From DATACQ01 sp036555515 (lineage in GTDB: Bacteria; Desulfobacterota; Binatia; UBA9968), in contig DATBLC010000172.1 of the NCBI GenBank assembly GCA_036555515.1, positions 23,035 through 87,034 of the forward strand: DNA of 64,000 nucleotides, written 5' to 3'. Positions 8,972 through 16,811 of this stretch are shown piece after piece. The notes under the pieces are model-generated. The model was not told the origin of the DNA. It ran no database searches and saw only the letters and a list, made by a program, of their open reading frames with translations. The position numbers were made by a program, and so were the translations under genes. Position 1 is the stretch's first letter. The number at the start of each line of letters is the position of its first letter.

Positions 8972-10290
8972 AACACCGCCGCTCTGCCAAATTGGGTCAA
9001 TAGATATTCATCCAAGCGTGCGCGCAGGGACGGAATCTTCACCCTGCTAAGAATTTCCGCCGCAAAGCCGTAACTCAAGAGTCTCCGGGAGTCTTCCGCG
9101 CCGATGCCGCGGGAGCGTAAATAAAACAGCGCGTCGCGGTCCAACTGGCCGATAGTCGATCCATGGCTACATTTAACATCGTCGGCGTAAATTTCCAGTT
9201 GCGGCTTGCTGTTGACCGCCGCATCCTTCGAGAGCAGCAGGTTCTTGTTGGTCTGGCGCGCGTCCGATTTTTGCGCGGCCTTGCGCACGAGGATCTTGCC
9301 GTTAAACACGCCGCGGGCATGACCGCGCAGAATGCCTTTATACAATTCCCGGCTGGACGCCCGCGGCTGCGCATGATCGATCTCCGTGTGATTGTCGATG
9401 TGCTGGTCGCCCTCGGTCAAGTAAAGGCCGTTAAGGTTACACTCCGCGCCCTCGCCGTCTAGAATCGCCTGAACATCGTTGCGCACCAGAGCGCCGCCTA
9501 GAGTAACGTGATGGCTCATGAGACTCGTCCCGCGCTCCAGACGCGCCGCAATCGTGCCCACATGATAAGCCGTGTCTCCTTCGTGTTGCAGCCGATAGTG
9601 ATCGACAACGCTCTCGGCGGCCGCGGCGATTTCCGTCACTGGATTGCTAAAGTAAACGCCCTTGCCAAGGCCCGCATAACTCTCGACGATTTTGACCTCA
9701 CTTCTTTCGCCGCAAACAATAAGATTGCGCGGATGCAGGACCACGGGCTGGGCGGCCCCCGTCGAGACAAATAGGATATGGATCGGCTCTGCCAACCGGC
9801 AGCCCTTGGCAACGAAGACGGCGGCGCCGTCTTCCATAAAGGCGGTATTGAGCGCGACAAAAGAGCGGTCGTAAAATCCGGCGTAGTGCGCCAGCCAAGG
9901 CGCCACGAGGCGGTCATCCCAGCGCAACAGTTCGCCCAAGCTCTGGACGCGCGTCTCCGCCGGCAGGTTTGCCGTTGAGGAATGTTTAGCGGAGTAAACG
10001 CCGTCGATAAATACCAGCCTGTTCTGCGCCTCATCCGCGAAGCAGAGCGAAAGCACGTCTTTCGTCTCAATCTCGGCGCCGTTTTGCTTTGCCAAATTAA
10101 AATCCAGCAGGGTAATAGGTTCGACGTTGGTGTATTTCCAGTCTTCGTGGCGCGTCGTCGGAAAGCCCAGCTCGCTAAATCTCTCGATGGCCGACCGGCG
10201 CAGCCCGGCGAGCCAGGATTCGCCGCTCGCGTTAGCAAAGCGCCGTTCGAACGCACGGAGAAATTTTTCTTTACCTTTGCTATTTGCCAT
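8968..10290 (-). CDS. sufD: Fe-S cluster assembly protein SufD
   Basis: A 440-residue member of the SufB/SufD family with the beta-helix core (HHVTLGGALVRNDVQAILDGEG, LYLTEGDQHIDNHTEIDHA) and the C-terminal helical part (CSHGSTIGQLDRDALFYLRSRGI). The length and the GES-free N-terminal start (FERRFA...WLAGLRRSAIERFSELGFPTTRHEDWKYTN) are those of SufD, not the longer SufB. In known systems SufD works in a SufBC2D complex. No sufB is present beside it, which is unusual and is discussed in the findings. Confidence 0.92.
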   Translation of the reverse strand: MANSKGKEKFLRAFERRFANASGESWLAGLRRSAIERFSELGFPTTRHEDWKYTNVEPITLLDFNLAKQNGAEIETKDVLSLCFADEAQNRLVFIDGVYSAKHSSTANLPAETRVQSLGELLRWDDRLVAPWLAHYAGFYDRSFVALNTAFMEDGAAVFVAKGCRLAEPIHILFVSTGAAQPVVLHPRNLIVCGERSEVKIVESYAGLGKGVYFSNPVTEIAAAAESVVDHYRLQHEGDTAYHVGTIAARLERGTSLMSHHVTLGGALVRNDVQAILDGEGAECNLNGLYLTEGDQHIDNHTEIDHAQPRASSRELYKGILRGHARGVFNGKILVRKAAQKSDARQTNKNLLLSKDAAVNSKPQLEIYADDVKCSHGSTIGQLDRDALFYLRSRGIGAEDSRRLLSYGFAAEILSRVKIPSLRARLDEYLLTQFGRAAVL

Positions 10291-10397
10291 CGGTTTGGTG
10301 CCGGTTAAAATTCAGTTTAAAGGGGTTCACGGTTCAAAGATCTGCGCGCAATGTTTCGACCCTGGACACGTGAACTCTCATAAATTCAGGTTGAGTT

Positions 10398-11156
10398 CTA
10401 GAGCGCCGCCGCGGCTTCGCTCTTGAGCCAATCATATCCCTTCTTTTCGAGCTCCAGGGCCAACTCTTTTACACCGGATTTTACGATGCGCCCGTCATAC
10501 AGGACATGGATAAAATCGGGAATGATATAATTCAACAGCCGCTGATAGTGCGTGATGACGATCATCGCCCGGTCCTTGGCGCGCAGCGCGTTGACGCCGC
10601 CGGCCACGATACGCAGGGCGTCGATATCCAGACCCGAGTCGGTTTCGTCGAGGACCGCCAGTTTCGGATTCAACACCGCCATCTGTAAAATTTCGTTGCG
10701 TTTTTTTTCGCCTCCGGAAAAGCCTTCATTGAGCGGCCGGTTGAGCAAAGCCTGGTCCATCTCGACGAGCTTCATCTTGTCCTTGATCAAAGACAAGAAA
10801 TCCATCGCGTCAAGCTCGTCGACCCCTCGCTGCTTGCGCACTGCGTTGAGCGCGGCCTTGAGAAAATAAGTGGTGCTGATTCCTGGAATTTCCACCGGAT
10901 ACTGAAACGCCAGAAAAATTCCTTCCCGCGCCCGCTCCTCGGGGCTCATGGATAATAAATTCTTGCCCTGATATAAGACCTCGCCGCCCGTTACTTCGTA
11001 GTTTTCCCGACCCGCCAGCACATGGGCGAGGGTGCTCTTGCCTGATCCGTTGGGTCCCATGATCGCATGCACTTCACCGGCCCCAACGGACAGATTGATG
11101 CCGCGCAGAATTTCCTTGTCGCCGGCTTTAACCCGCAGGTTTCTTATTTCCAACAT
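10398..11156 (-). CDS. sufC: Fe-S cluster assembly ATPase SufC
   Basis: A 252-residue soluble ABC-type ATPase. It has Walker A GPNGSGKST, a Q-loop in IFLAFQYPVEIPGIS typical of SufC, the signature NEGFSGGEKKRNEILQM and Walker B LAVLDETDSGLDID. It drives the conformational cycle of the SufBCD scaffold. It lies 24 bases downstream of the Rrf2 regulator and 107 bases upstream of sufD, so the expected sufB position between the regulator and sufC is empty. Confidence 0.95.
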   Translation of the reverse strand: MLEIRNLRVKAGDKEILRGINLSVGAGEVHAIMGPNGSGKSTLAHVLAGRENYEVTGGEVLYQGKNLLSMSPEERAREGIFLAFQYPVEIPGISTTYFLKAALNAVRKQRGVDELDAMDFLSLIKDKMKLVEMDQALLNRPLNEGFSGGEKKRNEILQMAVLNPKLAVLDETDSGLDIDALRIVAGGVNALRAKDRAMIVITHYQRLLNYIIPDFIHVLYDGRIVKSGVKELALELEKKGYDWLKSEAAAAL

Positions 11157-11180
11157 CGATGACGAACTCTCCAGATTAGA

Positions 11181-11633
11181 TTAGACCGCGTTTTGCATAG
11201 GCGCTTTAATAAGCCGCCCCTTGAGCCCCTGGCGGTCAGCGATGTCGCTGATAAATACACCGCTGAGAAATTTGGCCAACACCTCCTGCGCCTCTTCCCA
11301 AACCGACTTTTGCGAACACACCGAACAAAAAGAACAATAACTGGCTCCTTGTTCAAGACATTCCATTAACACCAGCGGCCGTTCGACGCATTCATAAACA
11401 TCTTTAATGCTGATCGCCGGCGGGGGCTTGGCCAGTGTGAAGCCGCCTTTTGAGCCCACATGGGACTCTACCAAACCACCCGCCACCAAATCTTTCATGA
11501 TTTTGGAAAGATAGAATGATGGAATGCCCTGGCTACTCTCTATATCCGTCCGGCTCACGATCTTACCGGCCGGCTGGCCCGCGAGATATGACAAAGCGCG
11601 CACGGCGTAATCGACCCGCCGCCCGACATTCAT
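11181..11633 (-). CDS. Rrf2-family transcriptional regulator (IscR/SufR-like)
   Basis: A winged-helix Rrf2 protein of about 150 residues. It starts RRVDYAVRALSYLAG, has the recognition region IPSFYLSKIMKDLVAGGLVESHVGSKGGFTLA, and a cysteine cluster C-x7-C-x2-C-x2-C (ECLEQGASYCSFCSVC) placed where IscR binds a [2Fe-2S] cluster. It heads the SUF operon and probably senses cluster supply. ATG 11633 (MNVGRRVDY) fits the family start; an upstream ATG at 11672 would leave only about ten leader bases after the predicted promoter. A matching operator overlaps its promoter. Confidence 0.9.
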   Translation of the reverse strand: MNVGRRVDYAVRALSYLAGQPAGKIVSRTDIESSQGIPSFYLSKIMKDLVAGGLVESHVGSKGGFTLAKPPPAISIKDVYECVERPLVLMECLEQGASYCSFCSVCSQKSVWEEAQEVLAKFLSGVFISDIADRQGLKGRLIKAPMQNAV

Positions 11634-11688
11634 CAGCGAGCTTCTTTCGGCTTTCACCTTGCCGCGCTTCATAACATTTGCTGAATTA

Positions 11689-11718
11689 AATATAGACTCT
11701 AAAGGTCTTTATTGTCAA
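11689..11718 (-). promoter_or_regulatory. Predicted sigma-70 promoter of the SUF operon with Rrf2/IscR-type operator
   Basis: On the minus strand a TTGACA (-35, 11713-11718) and TATATT (-10, 11689-11694) are separated by 18 bases. The spacer contains GACCTTTAGAGTC (11695-11707), an inverted repeat GAC-N7-GTC with the same spacing as the IscR type 1 core GACT-RWWWY-AGTC. It lies about 60 bases upstream of the regulator start, so autoregulation is likely. Confidence 0.55.
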
Positions 11719-11784
11719 GATAGCGGAGAGACAGTGCGGTTACTCGTTGTCGGTGGCGAAGTGTAGTAGGGAAAATTCCGCGCC

Positions 11785-11813
11785 TTGACTTGGGCGCTTT
11801 CGGACATTACTCT
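11785..11813 (+). promoter_or_regulatory. Possible promoter of the A-type carrier gene
   Basis: TTGACT (11785-11790) and TACTCT (11808-11813) are 17 bases apart, 33 bases before the carrier start. The -10 box is a weak match. A GGAG ribosome site precedes the ATG at 11847. It faces away from the SUF promoter. Confidence 0.35.
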
Positions 11814-11846
11814 AAATGTTAAGAGCGGGGGATCACGGAGCCAAAA

Positions 11847-12218
11847 ATGAGCGATGCATTAAATCAGAATGGCCGGCATAGTTCGGGGCACTTGGACTTA
11901 ACGCTCACGGACGGCGCGGTGCGGCAAATAAAGCGCCTGCTGGCCCGGGACAAGCGCGAAGACCATGGTCTGCGGGTTTCGATCAGCGACGGCGGTTGTT
12001 CGGGTTACTCGTACAAACTGGACTTCGAAAAGGAAGTGCAATCCGGCGATACGGTTCTCCAATTCGACGATCTCAAGGTGTTCGTCGACGCGCAGAGCGC
12101 CGGATATCTCAAAGGCACAGTGATTGACTTTGCCTCTGGCCTTTACGGCGGCGGCTTTAAATTCACCAATCCAAACGCCACCGGGACCTGCGGCTGCGGC
12201 ACCTCGTTTTCCGCGTAA
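11847..12218 (+). CDS. A-type iron-sulfur carrier protein (IscA/SufA/ErpA family)
   Basis: This 123-residue HesB-family protein has the three ligand cysteines: one in ISDGGCSGYSYKLDF and two in the C-terminal GTCGCGTSF. A-type carriers pass clusters from the scaffold to client proteins. It is transcribed divergently from the Rrf2-suf operon across a 210-base shared control region, so it may answer to the same regulator, though no second clear operator is seen on its side. ErpA versus SufA cannot be settled from sequence alone. Confidence 0.92.
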   Translation: MSDALNQNGRHSSGHLDLTLTDGAVRQIKRLLARDKREDHGLRVSISDGGCSGYSYKLDFEKEVQSGDTVLQFDDLKVFVDAQSAGYLKGTVIDFASGLYGGGFKFTNPNATGTCGCGTSFSA

Positions 12219-12351
12219 TTCCCGTTTCCATTTCCAGCTTGGTCGTCTCACGCTCCCCGCCGCGCGCGCGGATGCCTGGTTTTTCGCGGCCTCTTTTGAC
12301 ACACTCTCGTTATCTTGCTAACGAAATCAGGAATAATCCGGGGAGAGTTTG

Positions 12352-13389
12352 TTGAAAGCGGTACGGATTCACGAACACGGCGGCGTCGAAAAGCTCCGCT
12401 ATGAAGAGGCGCCGGAGCCGACACTCGCGGGCCCAAACGACGTCATCATCAAGCTCAAAGCCGCCTCTTTGAACCATATCGATATCTGGATTCGCCGCGG
12501 TCTCACCGGCATCGAAGTCGCGCTCCCTCATATACTCGGCGCCGATGGCGCTGGCGTGGTTACGGACGTGGGCGATCGGGTTCGCAACGTCGCGACCGGC
12601 GACGCGGTCTGCCTCTACCCGCCGAGCGGTTGCGGCCGCTGCGAGTTTTGCCTCACCGACCGCGAATACATGTGCATTCACCTGCGGGTGTTAGGAGAAC
12701 GCGAGAATGGGACCTACGCCGAATATACCCGCGTCCCGGCGCGCAACTGCTTTTCAATCCCGCCCGGCCTCTCGTTCGAGCAAGCGGCGGCCTTCCCGCT
12801 GGTCTACATTACAGTCTGGCGCATGCTGGTAACCAATGCACGGCTCAAACCGGGCGAGCAGGTGTTGATATTGGGCATCGGCGGGGGCATCGCCACCGCC
12901 GCGCTGCAATTGGCGGCGCGCATCGGCACACATATCATCGTCACTTCCAGCAGCGATGAGAAACTCGAGAAAGCCAAGACGCTGGGGGCCGAGCATGGCA
13001 TCAACTACAAAAACGCCGATTTCGCCAGAGAAGTGCGGCGGCTCACCGGAAAACGGGGCGTCGACGTCGTCGTCGATTGCGTGGGCGGCGACAGCTGGAT
13101 TAAGAGTTTGGCGTCGCTGGCCAAAGGCGGAAGATTGGTCACCTGCGGCGCCACCGCCGGGGCTCACCCGCCCACCGATATCCAGCGTATCTTTTGGAAC
13201 AATCTCAAAATTTTTGGCTCGACCTTGGGTGACCGGGCGGAGTTCACGGAGGTGCTGAACTTCATGGCGGCGTCGTGCACCCAACCAGTCATTGATCGAG
13301 TGTTTTCCTTGCGCGATGCAGCCACGGCGCAAAACCGTCTCGAACAGGGCAAGCAGTTCGGCAAAATCGTGCTGCGCATGGACGCATGA
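12352..13389 (+). CDS. Zinc-binding alcohol dehydrogenase-like oxidoreductase (MDR family)
   Basis: A medium-chain dehydrogenase of about 345 residues. The N-terminal GroES-like domain carries HILGADGAGVV and a structural-zinc loop with four cysteines (CGRCEFCLTDREYMC). The Rossmann domain has LILGIGGGIATAALQLA. It probably oxidises or reduces an alcohol, aldehyde or enone with NAD(P)H; the substrate is unknown. There is no ATG at the N-terminus; a TTG at 12352 follows a GGGGAGAG ribosome site at good spacing (another TTG is one codon earlier). No operon partner is evident. Confidence 0.88.
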   Translation: MKAVRIHEHGGVEKLRYEEAPEPTLAGPNDVIIKLKAASLNHIDIWIRRGLTGIEVALPHILGADGAGVVTDVGDRVRNVATGDAVCLYPPSGCGRCEFCLTDREYMCIHLRVLGERENGTYAEYTRVPARNCFSIPPGLSFEQAAAFPLVYITVWRMLVTNARLKPGEQVLILGIGGGIATAALQLAARIGTHIIVTSSSDEKLEKAKTLGAEHGINYKNADFAREVRRLTGKRGVDVVVDCVGGDSWIKSLASLAKGGRLVTCGATAGAHPPTDIQRIFWNNLKIFGSTLGDRAEFTEVLNFMAASCTQPVIDRVFSLRDAATAQNRLEQGKQFGKIVLRMDA

Positions 13390-13442
13390 AGAACGCATTA
13401 AATAGACGGCGTGCCCCCGGCGTCGCTTATCGTTGAAGCACC

Positions 13443-14036
13443 ATGCGCGTCATTGGCGGAAACGCAAGGGGCCGCCGGCTCAAAGTTCCCAAAGGCCGGG
13501 CGCTTCGTCCCACGGCCGCGCGAGTCAAGGAAGCGCTCTTTAACATCCTGCCCCGTGATCTTTCGGGGTTGAGGTTATTGGATTTGTTCGCCGGCACCGG
13601 CAATTTGACCATCGAGGCGCTGAGCCGCGGCGCCGACGAAGCGATCATGGTCGATGATTCCGCGCAATCAGGCCGCGCCATTCGCGAGAACCTGCGCCGG
13701 CTCGGGCTGACGGATCGAGTCCGTCTCTGGTCGATGCCGGTGGAGCGCGCGCTACGACAGTTGGAACGGCGACACGAGGCGTTCGATCTCATTTTCGCCG
13801 ATCCGCCCTATGGGCAGCGCTTGGTTGAGCGCACGTTGAGGATTATTGCTCAGGGCTCAATTCTGCGCAACTCGGGCGTTATGGTCGCCGAACACGGCGT
13901 GCGCGACGAAGTCGCGGAGCGTTATGGCAGACTGGAATTGCGCGACCGGCGTCGCTATGGCGATACGATATTGTCGTTTTTTAACTGGCAGCGTGAAGAA
14001 AATACCGAAGCAAGGAACCCAGCTAATGGCACGTGA
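13443..14036 (+). CDS. rsmD: 16S rRNA (guanine(966)-N(2))-methyltransferase RsmD
   Basis: A 197-residue Rossmann methyltransferase. It begins MRVIGGNARGRRLKVPKG, has LRLLDLFAGTGNLTIEALSRGA as the SAM-binding loop and FDLIFADPPYGQ as the catalytic DPPY motif. It modifies G966 of 16S rRNA in the 30S subunit. The gene overlaps coaD by 11 bases, the usual rsmD-coaD pairing. Confidence 0.94.
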   Translation: MRVIGGNARGRRLKVPKGRALRPTAARVKEALFNILPRDLSGLRLLDLFAGTGNLTIEALSRGADEAIMVDDSAQSGRAIRENLRRLGLTDRVRLWSMPVERALRQLERRHEAFDLIFADPPYGQRLVERTLRIIAQGSILRNSGVMVAEHGVRDEVAERYGRLELRDRRRYGDTILSFFNWQREENTEARNPANGT

Positions 14037-14526
14037 TAACATCGCGATTTATCCCGGCTCCTTCGACCCGATGACCAATGGCCATGTAGACGTGGTCAAA
14101 CGAACCCTGCGCGTTTTCGATAAGGTCATTATCGCCATCGCCACAAATCCCGAAAAAGACCACTCCCTGTTTACATTGGACGAACGCCTCCAGATGGTCC
14201 GTGACGTCTTCAAGGGAATGAAAGGGCGGGTGCAAGCGGATTCTTTTCAGGGTTTGCTGGTGGATTACGCCGAGCGCAGGCGTTCCAAGGTCGTCATCCG
14301 CGGCCTGCGAGCGATCTCTGATTTTGAATACGAATTTCAAATGGCGATGATGAATCACCGGCTCAAACCAAAGCTTGAAACTTTATTTATGATGACCGGA
14401 GAGTCCGAGTTCTATATCAGCTCGCGGCTCGTGAAAGAAGTCGCGAGCCTGGGCGGAGACGTGACCGGTCTCGTGCCCCCCAATGTTTTGAAAAAACTCG
14501 AAGCCAAGTTCGCGAAACGAGGTTAA
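14026..14526 (+). CDS. coaD: Phosphopantetheine adenylyltransferase
   Basis: This 166-residue nucleotidyltransferase has the (T/H)xGH motif in YPGSFDPMTNGHVDVV and the ISSRLVKEV segment near the C-terminus. It makes dephospho-CoA from phosphopantetheine and ATP in coenzyme A synthesis. The open frame extends upstream, but the ATG at 14026 (MARDNIAIYPGSF) is the standard start and overlaps rsmD. Confidence 0.95.
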   Translation: MARDNIAIYPGSFDPMTNGHVDVVKRTLRVFDKVIIAIATNPEKDHSLFTLDERLQMVRDVFKGMKGRVQADSFQGLLVDYAERRRSKVVIRGLRAISDFEYEFQMAMMNHRLKPKLETLFMMTGESEFYISSRLVKEVASLGGDVTGLVPPNVLKKLEAKFAKRG

Positions 14527-14529
14527 AGA

Positions 14530-15726
14530 ATGGTCAAACTTGCTCTGAGAACCCAAGGGATCAAACCATCGGTCACGTTGGCCATCGCCGCCAAAGCCGG
14601 AAAACTCCGTGCCGAGGGCGTCGATGTCGCCAACTTTTCCGCCGGCGAGCCGGACTTCGACACGCCGGAGCATATCAAGGCCGCCGCCATCGAGGCGCTA
14701 CACAAGGGCATGACCAAGTACACCGACGTCAAAGGCATCGAGCCGCTGCGCGAAGCCGTGGTACAAAAGTACCGGCGCGAATTCGGACTCAATTACCGCA
14801 AGGAAGACGTTCTGGTGAGCTGCGGCGCGAAACATGCAATCTATAACATCCTGCAAGCGGTTATCGATCCCGGAGACGAAGTCGTCATTCCCGCGCCCTA
14901 TTGGGTAAGCTACTCCGACATGGCTCTGCTCGCCGGCGGTGTATCGAAGACTATCGCGACCAGCGAGACCACCGAGTTTCACATCAGCGCCGATCAACTT
15001 GCCGCGACCCTCACGCCGCGCACGCGAGTCTTTATCTTGAATAGTCCCTGCAATCCCACCGGCGCGACCTACGAGCGCGACGAATTGCTCGCCATCGGCC
15101 GTGTGCTAGAGAACCACGACTGTCTGATCATCGCCGACGATATCTACGAAAAAATTATCTACGACGACACCCAGTTCTACACCCTCGTGGCCCTCTGCCC
15201 CGCGCTGCGCGAACGCACGATCATTGTCAATGGAGTGTCGAAGAGCTATGCCATGACCGGTTGGCGCATCGGTTACGCCATTGGCCCCGCCGATGTAATT
15301 GGCGCAGCCGCGAAGATCCAAAGCCAGAGCACCTCCAATGCGACTTCCATCGCGCAAGCCGCCGCGCTGGAAGCGATCCGCGGCGAGCAAGACGATGTCG
15401 CGCTAATGGTCCACGAGTTTCACAAACGCCGCCATGCCATTGTCGAACGCTTGAACCGCATCGAGGGCATCCGCTGTCTCAAGCCCCAGGGCGCGTTTTA
15501 CGTATTTCCAAACGTCAGCGGTTTGTTCGGCAAGAAAACCAAGAACACGATCTTGAACACCCCTTGCGACGTTGCTGACTTCCTACTTGAAGAGGCGAAG
15601 GCCGCCGTGGTCCCCGGCGAAGACTTTGGTTCGAACCAGCACATCCGTTTTTCCTACGCCACGTCTCTCGATGATATCGATAGAGGTTGCGCGCGCATCC
15701 GCGACGCCGTGGCTGGACTCACGTAA
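14530..15726 (+). CDS. Aspartate/aromatic aminotransferase, class I
   Basis: A 398-residue fold-type I PLP aminotransferase. It has SAGEPDFDTPEHIKAAAIEAL, NSPCNPTGATYERDEL, IADDIYEKIIYD and the PLP lysine in NGVSKSYAMTGWRIGYA, and the substrate-carboxylate arginine region IRFSYATS near the end. This matches the aspartate aminotransferase Ib group (also called AspC/AatA). It starts 3 bases after coaD, so it is probably co-transcribed with rsmD-coaD. Prephenate aminotransferase activity is possible in this subgroup. Confidence 0.9.
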   Translation: MVKLALRTQGIKPSVTLAIAAKAGKLRAEGVDVANFSAGEPDFDTPEHIKAAAIEALHKGMTKYTDVKGIEPLREAVVQKYRREFGLNYRKEDVLVSCGAKHAIYNILQAVIDPGDEVVIPAPYWVSYSDMALLAGGVSKTIATSETTEFHISADQLAATLTPRTRVFILNSPCNPTGATYERDELLAIGRVLENHDCLIIADDIYEKIIYDDTQFYTLVALCPALRERTIIVNGVSKSYAMTGWRIGYAIGPADVIGAAAKIQSQSTSNATSIAQAAALEAIRGEQDDVALMVHEFHKRRHAIVERLNRIEGIRCLKPQGAFYVFPNVSGLFGKKTKNTILNTPCDVADFLLEEAKAAVVPGEDFGSNQHIRFSYATSLDDIDRGCARIRDAVAGLT

Positions 15727-15728
15727 AA

Positions 15729-15800
15729 GTTCCAGGTTCAATGTTCAACGTTCAAGATGTGGAGCACACATCCGAAACTTTGAACATTGAACTTTGAACC
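15729..15800. repeat. GTTCAAN heptad repeat hairpin
   Basis: Left arm GTTCC-AGGTTCAATGTTCAACGTTCAAG (15729-15756) and right arm with three TTGAAC units (15777-15800) are complementary and flank a 20-base loop. The right arm merges into the palindromic element that follows. Confidence 0.7.
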
Positions 15801-16068
15801 CGGATTCCGCAGCTAAACTGAGGAGCCCGATGCGAGGTGGAACCCTGGAGTAGCGAAGGCGTCCAACTGTGAAATTTCAAAGTCATTTCGCGCTTACGCA
15901 CTTCGCTGTCACGAGCTTTAATGTTCCATCCAAACACCGCTGATCGATGTCTGCTCAGAGCCGGACGGCATCTCCGCCACAGGCGGATCAGCCTTCGGCT
16001 GAGACTTTGCTACGGAAGGGTTCCGCCTCGCGCTTCCTGCTGAGCGCAACTGCGGAATCCGGGTTGAA
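15794..16068. mobile_element. Palindromic element, copy A (long form, 275 bp)
   Basis: The ends are TTGAACCCGGATTCCGCAG (15794-15812) and, inverted, a sequence identical at 18 of 19 positions (16050-16068). No gene lies inside. Internal stretches (about 15845-15890 and 15932-15965) resemble those in the copy at 53265-53517, and the flanks resemble the short copy at 47351-47450. Two small hairpins (TCCGCC-aca-GGCGGA and TCAGCC-ttc-GGCTGA) lie near 15971-16002. With the preceding heptads it fills the whole gap between the aminotransferase and the Nudix gene. Confidence 0.65.
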
Positions 16069-16101
16069 GCCTAACCGAAGGCCTGTGCGGCTAACCGTCG
16101 C

Positions 16102-16527
16102 TCAGGGCTTGGGCCGCTGGCCGGTTTTTTTATAGTGAAAATACTCCCGTAGGATGCGCGCGTGGTCGAAGACTAACGGATCGGGAATTTCGTCCTCGCC
16201 AAATGTGCGTGCGACTTTGGCGTCGTCCGCGCCCCGCGGGATTCCATTCGCCGTGGCGATAAAAACAATCGAAACCGTATGGTGACGCGGATCACGGCTG
16301 GGATCGGAATACGCGTGAAATTGTTCGACCAACCTGACATCCAGGCACGTCTCTTCCTTGGCTTCGCGAACCGCGGCCGTCTCTACGCTCTCGCCGTAAT
16401 CGACAAAGCCGCCCGGCAGCGCCCAACCCTGGGGTGGATTTTTTCGCTCGATCAAGACAACGCCGCCATCGCGCATCTCGATGATGACATCCACCGTCGG
16501 CAATGGATTGCGGCGAACTTCAGGCAT
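16102..16527 (-). CDS. NUDIX hydrolase
   Basis: A 141-residue protein with a full Nudix box: GGFVDYGESVETAAVREAKEET, matching G-x5-E-x7-REUXEE. Nudix enzymes hydrolyse nucleoside diphosphates linked to another group; the order ERKNPPQGWALPGGFVDYGE resembles the ADP-ribose/dinucleotide sanitation group, but the substrate is unknown. The ATG at 16527 (MPEVRRNPL) has an AAGGAAGG ribosome site; an upstream TTG at 16557 is less likely. It is divergent from the initiator tRNA gene. Confidence 0.9.
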   Translation of the reverse strand: MPEVRRNPLPTVDVIIEMRDGGVVLIERKNPPQGWALPGGFVDYGESVETAAVREAKEETCLDVRLVEQFHAYSDPSRDPRHHTVSIVFIATANGIPRGADDAKVARTFGEDEIPDPLVFDHARILREYFHYKKTGQRPKP

Positions 16528-16588
16528 CGCAATTCCCTTCCTTGACTCCCTGCCCAACGCAAGGTAAAACGATCACTCCGATCATTGC

Positions 16589-16665
16589 CGCGGGGTGGAG
16601 CAGTCTGGTAGCTCGCAAGGCTCATAACCTTGAGGTCCCGGGTTCAAATCCCGGCCCCGCAACCA
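16589..16665 (+). tRNA. Initiator tRNA-Met (CAU)
   Basis: A complete 77-nucleotide cloverleaf with encoded CCA. Acceptor CGCGGGG/CCCCGCA has the C1:A72 mismatch and the D-stem has A11:U24, both marks of bacterial initiator tRNA. The anticodon loop is CTCATAA (CAT at 16623-16625) and the T-loop TTCAAAT. The anticodon stem is CAAGG/CCTTG, so the position 29:41 pair is A:U where most initiators have G:C. Confidence 0.97.
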
Positions 16666-16696
16666 AATAAAAGGGGCCTAAACGGCCCCTTTTATT
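16666..16696 (+). terminator. Rho-independent terminator after the initiator tRNA
   Basis: A 13-base-pair perfect stem AATAAAAGGGGCC / GGCCCCTTTTATT with a 5-base TAAAC loop starts one base after the tRNA CCA end. The run of T in the descending arm supplies the termination signal. It is A-flanked on both sides and so could work in both directions. Confidence 0.9.
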
Positions 16697-16811
16697 ATCC
16701 TGTTCACTCTCTATTGCTCCAGCCCCATAAAAAAGTTTCCGTTCCCAAGCCTCAATTTCTACACTCTTGGCTCGGCTCGATGATTCTTATACGATATCGT
16801 TAGGCAACGCC

